This document shows, piece by piece, positions 8,237 through 15,680 of a DNA stretch of 64,000 nt. The notes beneath the pieces are model-generated. The model had not been told where the DNA came from and did no database searches. It was given only the letters and a program-made list of their open reading frames with translations. The translations under genes and the position numbers were made by a program. Where the stretch lies: assembly GCA_963695155.1 (NCBI GenBank), contig CAVOGD010000005.1, forward strand, positions 124,001-188,000. The letters run 5' to 3'. Every line of letters begins with the position of its first letter. Positions within the stretch are counted from its first letter, which is position 1. Source of the DNA: SG8-30 sp963695155. GTDB taxonomy: Bacteria; Pseudomonadota; Gammaproteobacteria; Steroidobacterales; Steroidobacteraceae.

Positions 8237-9438
8237 AGTTCGGGATCGACCGCTTGCTCCAGGAACCCGGGTTGCGCCGCCCGCTGGCGGGACGCCGCGT
8301 GGCGTTGCTGGCGCATCCCGCCTCCACCACGGCCGGGCTGACCCACAGCCTCGATGCCCTCGCGGCACTCGGCGACCTCCGGCTGGCGGCGGCGTTCGGG
8401 CCGCAGCACGGCCTGCGCGGGGACAAGCAGGACAACATGATCGAGTCGCGGGACTTCGTCGATCCCGTCCATGGCATCCCCGTGTTCAGCCTGTACGGCG
8501 AGGTGCGCCGGCCCACCGACGCCATGCTCGACACCTTCGACGCACTGCTCGTGGACCTGCAGGATCTCGGCTGCCGCGTCTACACCTTTGCAACCACGTT
8601 GCGATATGTGCTCGAAGCGGCCGCAACGGCCGGCAAGTCCGTCTGGGTGCTGGACCGGCCGAACCCGATCGGGCGGCCCGTCGAGGGGTCCGTCCTGCGG
8701 CCAGGCTGGGAGAGCTTCGTCGGCGCCGGGCCGATGCCCATGCGGCATGGACTCACGCTCGGCGAACTGGCCGGCTGGTTCGTGCACGACGGTCGGCTGG
8801 ACGTCGACTGCCACGTGGTGGCGATGGAAGGCTGGCAGCCCGCCCTGGCGCCCGGCCACGGCTGGCCCGCTGGCGAGCGCAGCTGGGTGAACCCGAGCCC
8901 GAATGCGCCGCGGCTGACCATGGCACGCTGTTACCCGGGAACGGTGCTGATCGAGGGCACGACGCTGTCCGAGGGCCGCGGTACGACCCGCCCGCTCGAG
9001 TTATTCGGCGCACCGGACCTGGATCCCGTGCCACTGCTCGCCGAAATGCACGCGCTGGCCCCAGCCTGGCTGCGCGGTTGCCGGCTGCGCGGCTGCTGGT
9101 TCGAGCCCACTTTTCACAAGCACGCCGGCCAGCTGTGCGGGGGGATCCAGCTCCACGTGGACGATGCAGGATACGTGCACGACGAATTCCGTCCCTGGCG
9201 GCTGGTCGCGCTGGCCCTCAAGTCGCTGCGGCGCCTGCGGCCCGATTACCCGCTGTGGCGCGACTTCGCGTACGAGTATGAAACGGGGCGTCTGGCGATC
9301 GACCTGATCGCCGGCGGCGACTTGCTGCGCCGCTGGGTGGACGACCCCGAGGCGGCGCCCGGCGACCTCGACACGCTGGCCGGCGCGGACGAGACCGTCT
9401 GGCAGGAGACGCGGCGCCGCTTCCTGCACTATTCCTGA
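8233..9438 (+). CDS. namZ: NamZ-like exo-beta-N-acetylmuramidase (DUF1343)
   Basis: 401 residues, starting in a 4-bp overlap with the DOMON-like gene. The core is DUF1343: RVALLAHPASTT, AAFGPQHGLRGDKQDNM, VFSLYGE, LLVDLQDLGCRVYTF, LDRPNPIG, and the second-domain stretch LIEGTTLSEGRGTT. The characterised member is Bacillus subtilis NamZ (YbbC), which removes terminal N-acetylmuramic acid in peptidoglycan recycling. The Bacillus protein is secreted; here no signal peptide is seen, so the protein may act in the cytoplasm on imported muropeptides. Length is normal for the family. Assignment to the family is firm, the exact reaction is inferred. Confidence 0.88.
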   Translation: MKFGIDRLLQEPGLRRPLAGRRVALLAHPASTTAGLTHSLDALAALGDLRLAAAFGPQHGLRGDKQDNMIESRDFVDPVHGIPVFSLYGEVRRPTDAMLDTFDALLVDLQDLGCRVYTFATTLRYVLEAAATAGKSVWVLDRPNPIGRPVEGSVLRPGWESFVGAGPMPMRHGLTLGELAGWFVHDGRLDVDCHVVAMEGWQPALAPGHGWPAGERSWVNPSPNAPRLTMARCYPGTVLIEGTTLSEGRGTTRPLELFGAPDLDPVPLLAEMHALAPAWLRGCRLRGCWFEPTFHKHAGQLCGGIQLHVDDAGYVHDEFRPWRLVALALKSLRRLRPDYPLWRDFAYEYETGRLAIDLIAGGDLLRRWVDDPEAAPGDLDTLAGADETVWQETRRRFLHYS

Positions 9439-9496
9439 GGATGCCCGGCACCGGGAGCCCGTTTGTCCCGGGTCTAGCGTCGGCCGTCCGGGCTGG

Positions 9497-9502
9497 TAGA
9501 AT
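9497..9502 (+). promoter_or_regulatory. Candidate extended -10 element upstream of the small cysteine protein gene
   Basis: TGG-TAGAAT is an extended -10 match (five of six bases of TATAAT plus TGn). It would give a leader of about 95 nt before the ATG at 9604. No clear -35. Confidence 0.35.
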
Positions 9503-9603
9503 CACACCAAATTTTCGTGCGGCGCCCGCATGGGCGAACGGGACCGCGTCGCGCGGCGCGCCAGCCCGCATTGCGCGGTCCCTGGACCAGGGAGCAGGTT
9601 CAG

Positions 9604-9963
9604 ATGTTCGACGGACTCTTCGCCGCCCTCCGCAAGCGGCTTGGAACGAAGGACGCGCAAACGGCCAGCACGCCGGCACTTCGCCCCGTGGCGCGCAATC
9701 CCAGACAACCCCCGGCCATGCCGGCCAGCACGCGCTGGCACGCGGTCAGCATCAAGCCAGGCACCAAGGCCTGCGAGGCCGCACTCAAGGCCGAAGGCCT
9801 ACGGTTTCTCGCCAAGGATGCGCCGCGCCTGCCGCTGGCAGACTGCGATTCCAGCGCCTGCGCGTGCCGGTACCGTCATCACGACGACCGGCGGGACGCC
9901 GAGATGATGGATATGGAGCCGAAGGACCTGTTGTCGCGGCCGATGCGCCGCGACACGGATTGA
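9604..9963 (+). CDS. Small conserved-looking protein with a cysteine/histidine cluster
   Basis: 119 residues from the ATG at 9604 with GGGAGCAGG upstream. I do not recognise a named family. The first 40 residues look like a variable basic linker; the rest, from RWHAVSIKPG to the end, is compact with Cys57, Cys81, Cys86 and Cys88 and a following RYRHHDDRRD. The CxxxxCxC spacing plus paired histidines suggests a metal site or a thiol switch. No signal peptide and no membrane segment. It is convergent with the DUF3014 gene, 27 bp apart. The function is unknown. Confidence 0.72.
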   Translation: MFDGLFAALRKRLGTKDAQTASTPALRPVARNPRQPPAMPASTRWHAVSIKPGTKACEAALKAEGLRFLAKDAPRLPLADCDSSACACRYRHHDDRRDAEMMDMEPKDLLSRPMRRDTD

Positions 9964-9990
9964 GCGGCCGGTCCCGGCGCGGGCTGCGGG

Positions 9991-10794
9991 TCAGGGCGCC
10001 TGGTCCGCGATCCGGCGGCGCAGTTCGCGCAACTGCGCCTTGACGCTCGCGGCGTTCTGCGGGCCGATGCGCAACATCAGCTTCTGGCCGGCCGAACGCG
10101 CTTCCAGCAGCGGGTCGGCGAATTCGTACAGCACGTTGGGCCTGACCAGCTCGATCGGGCCCGGCACATCCGGCGCAGCCAGCATGTTGTCGATCGCCTC
10201 GACCAGCCGGTCGTTGAAGTAACCCCCTGGATAACCGAGTTCCTCGTAGGCCTTCTGGAACAGCGGGTAGAGGCGCACGTACGCGGCGGCCACGCGATCC
10301 GGGTCCAGCGACTCGACCAGCCTGACGTAGGCCGCGTAGCGCGCGTAGTTGGCGGCCGACAGGGTCAGGACTTCCTCTTCCGTGCCGTCAGCCAGGAACG
10401 GGTCGGCCAGCGGCCTGACAGGCCGATGCTGCGCGGCGACCTTGGCCCGCGGCAGGTTGTCCACGGTCGCCACGAAGCGCCGCACGATGCCGTCGGCGAA
10501 GAACATCGCCGCATAGCGGTCCGCGCCGACCAGCTCCGCCAGCTGGTCGCCGGTGGCCGGGTCGCTCTCGTCCAGCGCAGGCAACAGTTCGGCCGGCGGC
10601 ACCGCCACCGGGTGCTCGATGACGGGTCCGGTCGCGACCGGCGCAACAGCCATCGGGTCTGCAGCCGGAACCGGCGCCTCCGCCGCGCGGTGCCTGAACC
10701 AGAAGTACGCGCCGACCGCCAGGGCGGCAGCGACGCCCAGCACGATCACGCGGCTGCCGACGGCGGAATCGGTGGTTCTCATTCCGGGTCTCAT
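9991..10794 (-). CDS. DUF3014 membrane-anchored protein
   Basis: 267 residues from the ATG at 10794, whose codon overlaps the stop of the upstream small gene (ATGA). One transmembrane segment lies near residues 12-30 (VIVLGVAAALAVGAYFWF), then a proline/alanine-rich linker, then the DUF3014 domain containing GADRYAAMFFADGIVRRFVATVDNL and YPLFQKAYEELGYPGGYFNDRLVEAID. The topology implies a single-pass inner-membrane protein with a periplasmic domain. The family is found in proteobacteria and its role is not established. Confidence 0.85.
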   Translation of the reverse strand: MRPGMRTTDSAVGSRVIVLGVAAALAVGAYFWFRHRAAEAPVPAADPMAVAPVATGPVIEHPVAVPPAELLPALDESDPATGDQLAELVGADRYAAMFFADGIVRRFVATVDNLPRAKVAAQHRPVRPLADPFLADGTEEEVLTLSAANYARYAAYVRLVESLDPDRVAAAYVRLYPLFQKAYEELGYPGGYFNDRLVEAIDNMLAAPDVPGPIELVRPNVLYEFADPLLEARSAGQKLMLRIGPQNAASVKAQLRELRRRIADQAP

Positions 10795-10985
10795 GGTTTC
10801 CCCCGCAGCAGCCTGGCCGGCAAGGTGATCAGGGAGCGCAGCAGTTCGAAGATTCCCTCCACCGCGATTCCCAGCAGCCGGAACGGCAGCAACAGCAGCC
10901 AGACGACCGGGTAGAGCAACAGGGCCAGCAGCGCCAATGGCCAGCATAGTACGAACAGCAGCAGCCACAATACAAACGTCAGCAT
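10791..10985 (-). CDS. Small hydrophobic membrane protein
   Basis: 64 residues from the ATG at 10985, preceded by GGAGGACGACG. Most of the first 45 residues are Leu/Val/Trp-rich, forming one long or two short membrane segments, followed by a short amphipathic, basic tail (RSLITLPARLLRGKP). It overlaps the start of the DUF3014 gene by 4 bp, so the two are translated together. The function is unknown; a strong ribosome site and coupling support a real gene. Confidence 0.7.
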   Translation of the reverse strand: MLTFVLWLLLFVLCWPLALLALLLYPVVWLLLLPFRLLGIAVEGIFELLRSLITLPARLLRGKP

Positions 10986-11220
10986 CGTCGTCCTCCGGTC
11001 CGTCGCGCGGCGTCCGGCGCGGGTTTCGCCACCCGCGCAGTCACCCGCCGGCGGATTCTTGCGGTCCGTCACGGCGCGCGGACCCACGGCAGCGTGCACA
11101 CTCGACCCCGGGCCGGTCAACCGTTGCGGCCGTCGTACGTTGGATGACCCGTCGGGTCGGGGAATCCGCAGACATGGTACGCCCTGCCGGCGGCCGCTTG
11201 ATGACAATGGGAGTGGTCAC

Positions 11221-12157
11221 ATGCACGCAAGCACTCGCGCCTGGCTGCTGGCGCTGTCCGTCTTCGCACTGCCGGCGCTGGCCGCGGAGCCGCGCGGCGC
11301 CGCCGGAATCTATGCGGAGGTGGACAACGAGGACGGCTTCGGCCTCGCTGCGGACCTGACCCTCTACGCGACCCCCCGCACCTCCTGGTACGCGGCGGCC
11401 TCGTACGCAGACGCCTCTTCCAGCCTGGCCGTCGTGAGCACGCGCGGCCTGGAGACCAGCGTGTACCACGATTTCGGCGCCTTCGGCCTGGAGGTCGGGC
11501 TCGGCCTGTGGAGCGACCCGGACCTGCTCGACGCGCACCATGTCGAGGCCTCGCTGGACTGGCACGGCGACGTCTGGTCGGTGGCGCTGCACGGGCAGTT
11601 GCGGCAGAGCGATTTCGACTCATTCCAGGCGGCCGGCACCGTGACCCTGCGCGACGGCCGGCAGGTGACCGTGTCCGCCACCGCAAATTGCGACACCAGC
11701 GACTTGGGGCTCGGCCTCGGCCTGTCCTTCGCCAGCGGCGCCTGGGACGGCTACCTGCGCGGCATGTCCTTCGATCATGAGGGCGTGCAATGCCGGTTCT
11801 CCTCGCCCGGCCTCGAAGTGCTGGCGCGAACCCGCCCCGGCGTTTTCCGTCAGTTCGCGCCGCAGCTCTCCGCAGCGGCTGTCAGCCTACGCCGCGGCTC
11901 GCATCGGGGTGGACAGCACATTCCTCAAGGACAGCCTGTCGGCCGGTTTCGGCTACCGGCCGGGCCGCGCCGGGTTCGGCGTCGACTACGCGCACTACCG
12001 CGAGTACTTCGGGGGCTTCAGCGCCGACACCCTGTCGGGTCGCGTGACGTTCGCCCTGACGGACGCCGTCGACGCATCGCTGACGATCGGCGCCACCGAG
12101 GGCGACGCCTTCGACACGATCGCGTTCGGCGGCATCGGGCTGCAGACCCGGTTCTGA
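11221..12157 (+). pseudogene. Outer-membrane beta-barrel protein gene with one frame break near 11880
   Basis: The ATG at 11221 (after GGGAGTGGTCAC) begins a signal peptide that ends around ALPALAAEP. The product continues as alternating hydrophobic strands typical of an outer-membrane barrel (WYAAASYADAS, TSVYHDFGAFGLEVGLGL, WSVALHGQLRQSDF, WDGYLRGMSFDHEG). Near 11870-11890 the barrel pattern leaves frame 1 and continues in frame 2 (AYAAARIGVDSTF, LSAGFGYRPGRAGFGVDYAHY) to a terminal phenylalanine (LQTRF), the barrel-assembly signature. Joining them needs one base removed in the GCAGCGGCTGTCAGCC stretch, giving about 311 residues. Without this the frame runs on to 12258 with barrel features lost. 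It is either a recent frameshift or a sequence error; the family is not recognised. Confidence 0.7.
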
Positions 12158-12179
12158 CCGGGCGTCGGGTCCGGGCGCG

Positions 12180-12443
12180 TCAGTTGTCCAGCCGCCGGTC
12201 CTTCCAGTTCCACCACTTCAGGAGCTGTTGGTCCGGCTCGGGCGTGCGGGCCGCATAAGCGGCGCAGCGGAACGTGTAGAGCAGGCAGGGATCGTGGTCG
12301 TGGCCGGTGATTTCACGCAGCCTCGCGAACAGCTGCTCCGGATCGGATTCGGCCAGGTCCCTGATCGAGTGCACCCCCAGGTGCCTCAAGTCCGCTGCAA
12401 TGCTGGGTCCGACGCCGGGCAGCTTGGTCAGTTCGTCGTGCAT
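12180..12443 (-). CDS. Helix-hairpin-helix protein, pathogenicity-locus (Cdd1) type
   Basis: 87 residues from the ATG at 12443, which has GAGGAGG nine bases upstream. The N-terminal LTKLPGVGPSIAADLRHLGV is a helix-hairpin-helix DNA-binding type motif, followed by DPEQLFARLREITGHDHDPCLLYTFRCAAYAA and a C-terminal LLKWWNWKDR, which together match the small Cdd1/pathogenicity-locus family. These are cytoplasmic proteins of about 90 residues without a proven role; the HhH suggests nucleic-acid contact. Confidence 0.85.
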   Translation of the reverse strand: MHDELTKLPGVGPSIAADLRHLGVHSIRDLAESDPEQLFARLREITGHDHDPCLLYTFRCAAYAARTPEPDQQLLKWWNWKDRRLDN

Positions 12444-12662
12444 CGGTGGCATCCTCCTCATGACGTGTTGACGTCCCGAGCGTACCGCACCTTGGCGCCC
12501 GTTGCTCAGGCGCGATCTGCCTATTCCCACGGCCGGGCGGGTGCCGTAAAGTGCCGGAATCCCGCTGGCCGCCCGCCAGCACCCTCCCGGTCCGCTCCCG
12601 CCCGGGCTCTCCCCGCCCCGGCGTAGACTGGCCCCGCGACCGCCCTGGACCGGGTACAACAC

Positions 12663-13958
12663 ATGGAAGCGCCCGTCGCCGGCCCCGCGCCGGCCCTGCA
12701 CCGCGGCTTGCGCCGCATCGACCTCGTGTCCCTGACGGTGAACACCGTCGTGGGCGCCGGGGTCTTCGCCATGCCCGCCCAGCTTGTGGCCGGCGCCGGC
12801 AGCTGGAGCCTGGCCGTGCTGCTGGCGGCGTTCGTCGTGGTCGCGCTGATCGCGCTTTGCCTGGTGGAGGTGGCCAGCCGCTACGACGTGACGGGCGGTC
12901 CGCCGGTGTACGCCGCCGCGGCTTTCGGCCCGGCGGCGGGCTTCGCCGTCGGCTGGATGATGGGCCTGTCCCGGATCCTTGTGTTCGCAGCCATCGCATC
13001 GGTGATGCTGGACTACGCGGTGGCGCTGTGGCCCGCGCTGGCGGCGCCGGCGGCGCGGGCGGCCGCGGCCACGGCGTTCATCGCATTGCTGGCCCTGTTC
13101 AACCTGCGCGGCGTCGTGCACGGCGCGCGCCTCGGCAACCTGTTCACGATCGTCAAGCTCGCGCCGCTGGTCCTGCTGGCCGGCGCCGGCGTCTGGATGG
13201 CCGGCTGGACGGCGCTTCCCGCTGAGCCGCCTGCCGGCGCGGCGGGCCTGAGCCAGGCGCTGCTGCTGGCCCTGTTCGCCTGCTTCGGCTTCGAGCTGGT
13301 GGCGGTCCTCGCCGGCGAGGCCCGCGCTCCGCAGCGCGACATGCCCGTGGGCATCCTGGGCGGCGTCGCCATCGCGGGCGGGCTCTACATGCTGCTGATG
13401 CTCGCCTGTTTCGCGGCCCTGCCGGACCTCGCCGGCTCGCAGCGGCCGCTGGCCGACGTGGCGGAAGCGCTGGCCGGCCCGGCGGGCGGCGCCGCGATCG
13501 CCGTCGCGGCGGTGTTGTCGTGTGCCGGCGGCCTCAGCGCGTCGATGCTCGCCACGCCCCGCATGTTCTATGCGCTGGCCGTCGACGGCGACCTGCCCGG
13601 GGTGGTGGCGCGCGTGCACCCGCGCTTCCGCACGCCGGTACCGGCCATCCTGCTGGTCACGGCCACGGCCTGGCTGCTGACGGTCACCGGCACGTTCATC
13701 TACCTCGTGACCATCTTCGTGCTGGCGCGCATGTTCATCTACGGCGCCACCTGCCTGTCGCTGATCGCGCTGCGGAAGAAGGCGGGGGCGGCGCCGGTCA
13801 CGGTCAGCGGTGGGGTGGCCATCGCGTGGCTCGCCTTCGCCGGCTGCGTGGCGATCGTGGCCACCACCCACCTCGCCGCGGTGCGCGACGTGGCGATCCT
13901 GCTCGTCGCGGGGTTCGCGATCCGGGCGGCGGTGCGGCGCGGCGCGGGCCGGCCCTGA
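12663..13958 (+). CDS. APC-family amino-acid permease
   Basis: 431 residues with about 12 hydrophobic segments. The first contains the APC signature VSLTVNTVVGAGVFAMPAQL (near residues 22-40), and the TM6-8 region has FACFGFELVAVLAGEARAPQRDMP, typical of secondary amino-acid transporters. It catalyses ion- or exchange-coupled uptake of an amino acid or amine at the inner membrane; the substrate is not predictable. The ribosome site is weak (only GGGTAC before the ATG). It is monocistronic and convergent with the GMC oxidoreductase gene. Confidence 0.88.
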   Translation: MEAPVAGPAPALHRGLRRIDLVSLTVNTVVGAGVFAMPAQLVAGAGSWSLAVLLAAFVVVALIALCLVEVASRYDVTGGPPVYAAAAFGPAAGFAVGWMMGLSRILVFAAIASVMLDYAVALWPALAAPAARAAAATAFIALLALFNLRGVVHGARLGNLFTIVKLAPLVLLAGAGVWMAGWTALPAEPPAGAAGLSQALLLALFACFGFELVAVLAGEARAPQRDMPVGILGGVAIAGGLYMLLMLACFAALPDLAGSQRPLADVAEALAGPAGGAAIAVAAVLSCAGGLSASMLATPRMFYALAVDGDLPGVVARVHPRFRTPVPAILLVTATAWLLTVTGTFIYLVTIFVLARMFIYGATCLSLIALRKKAGAAPVTVSGGVAIAWLAFAGCVAIVATTHLAAVRDVAILLVAGFAIRAAVRRGAGRP

Positions 13959-13975
13959 TCAGGCCGGCGCGCGGC

Positions 13976-15571
13976 TCAGCCTGCCTTCGCCGGCACCCGG
14001 GTCATCACGTTCTCGGCCATCGCCACGATCGTGAGCGACGGATTGACGCCGGGATTGGCCGGCATGATCGAGCCGTCGCAGACCAGCAGGTTCTGGTAGC
14101 CGAACGCGCGGCCGTCGCGGTCCACGACGCCGCGGCTGGCGTCGCGCCCGATGACCGCGCCGCCCAGGATGTGCGCCGTTGCGGGGGTGTTGGCCCATGC
14201 CTCCAGCACCATGCTCTGCGCGTAGCCGCCGGTGTGCCGCGCCAGCCACTCGGCCGCGCGGTGTCCCGCCTCGATGTAGGTCGGGTTGGGCCGGTCCGTG
14301 TCCGTCTCGGTCGACAGCGAGACTCCGCCGAACCACCCTTTCCTCGCGCGAAACGTCAGCGCGTTGTCCAGGCTCTGCATCACCAGCAGCAGTATCGTGC
14401 GGCGCGACCAGCCGACCGGCCACAGCGACCTGAGGAAGGTGACCGGATGGCGCAGCACGGCGCCGATCCACTTCAGCGGCCGCGTCAGCCGCGTGCCGTC
14501 CCCGACCAGCAGCGTGGTCAGCAGCGACAGGAAGTCGCCATGGCGTCCGCAGGTCACGAACTCGATGTGCGTGTCCGGGCTCGGGTAGATGCTGGCGCTG
14601 ATGGCCACCTCGTTCCAGGGCCGCGACTGGCCGTCGGGCAGCGTGACCGCCAGCAGCGACTCGCTGTTGGTGCGCACCAGCTTGCCCAGCCGGTCGCTGA
14701 TGCGCGGCAGCGAGTCGTTCAGCTTGCACCGGGCCAGCAGCCTGTTGGTGCCCAGCGCGCCGGCGGCGACGACCACCCCGTGCGCCGTATGAGTCTGCCG
14801 CCGCCGGCGCAGCCACGCCCCTGACCGCTCGGTCGTCACCGCATAGCCCTCGCTGCCGTCGGCCGCACCCAGTGGCCGGATGTCCACCACCTCGCGCTCC
14901 GCGTGGATGGGAACGCCGAGCTTCTCCGCGAACCACAGGTAGTTCTTGAGCAGCGTGTTCTTGGCGCCCTCGCGGCAGCCGACCATGCAGGCGCCGCAAT
15001 ACGTGCAGCCGGTGCGCTCCGGTCCTGCGCCGCCGAAGTACGGGTCCGCGACCGTCGTGCCCGGCTTGCCGAAGTAGATCCCGACCGGCGTCTTCGTGAA
15101 TGTCTTCTCGACGCCCATGTGCCGGCTCAGTTCCCGCATCAGTTGCTGCCGGTCGCTGTCGCGCGGCACGGTCGCGGCGCCCAGCATGCGCTCGGCGGTC
15201 AGGTAGTGCGGCGCCAGCTCCGCGGCCCAGTCGCCGAGGTCCGCCCACTGCGGGTTGCGGAAGAACTCCGCGCCCGCCCGGTACAGGGTGCTCGCGTAGC
15301 CGACGCTGCCGCCGCCGACCGCGGCGCCGCTGGCGATGAAGATGTCCTTGAACGGCGACAGGCGCAGGATGCCCCGCAGGCCGACCCGCGGCGCCCACAG
15401 GAAACGCCTGAGGTTCCAGGTCGTGCGGGCATGGTCCCCGTCGCCGAAGCGCCGGCCGGCCTCCAGCATGCCGACGCGGTAGCCCTTCTCCGCCAGGCGC
15501 AGCGCCGAGACGCTGCCGCCGAAACCGGTGCCGACGATCAGCCAGTCGTAATCGAGTCGCTCTTGCGGCAC
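13976..15571 (-). CDS. GMC-type FAD oxidoreductase, cholesterol-oxidase-like
   Basis: 531 residues from a GTG start. The Rossmann FAD motif is WLIVGTGFGGSVSALRLAEK (residues 10-29), with an FAD-site C-terminal region CDGSIMPANPGVNPSLTI. Residues near 190-205 hold CTYCGACMVGCREGAKNTL, a cysteine-rich segment characteristic of the cholesterol-oxidase-like subgroup. The enzyme probably oxidises an alcohol, perhaps a sterol or other hydrophobic ring compound, in the cytoplasm or at the membrane; no export signal is seen. It lies 109 bp downstream of the TonB-receptor gene on the same strand, so readthrough from that operon is possible. Confidence 0.87.
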   Translation of the reverse strand: MPQERLDYDWLIVGTGFGGSVSALRLAEKGYRVGMLEAGRRFGDGDHARTTWNLRRFLWAPRVGLRGILRLSPFKDIFIASGAAVGGGSVGYASTLYRAGAEFFRNPQWADLGDWAAELAPHYLTAERMLGAATVPRDSDRQQLMRELSRHMGVEKTFTKTPVGIYFGKPGTTVADPYFGGAGPERTGCTYCGACMVGCREGAKNTLLKNYLWFAEKLGVPIHAEREVVDIRPLGAADGSEGYAVTTERSGAWLRRRRQTHTAHGVVVAAGALGTNRLLARCKLNDSLPRISDRLGKLVRTNSESLLAVTLPDGQSRPWNEVAISASIYPSPDTHIEFVTCGRHGDFLSLLTTLLVGDGTRLTRPLKWIGAVLRHPVTFLRSLWPVGWSRRTILLLVMQSLDNALTFRARKGWFGGVSLSTETDTDRPNPTYIEAGHRAAEWLARHTGGYAQSMVLEAWANTPATAHILGGAVIGRDASRGVVDRDGRAFGYQNLLVCDGSIMPANPGVNPSLTIVAMAENVMTRVPAKAG

Positions 15572-15680
15572 GCGGACTCTCCTCGTCGCACCAGGCCGGG
15601 GACCCGCGATGCTAACCGCTCGGGCAGGCGCTGGCGATCAGGTCATCACGAAACCGGCGGGTTGCGCCGCGCAGGCGGTC

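Noticed and set aside
12180..13871. A 563-codon minus-strand frame opposite the APC permease gene
   Set aside because: It is an antisense frame kept open by high GC content; only its last 87 codons (12180-12443) make a credible protein, with a ribosome site at 12443.
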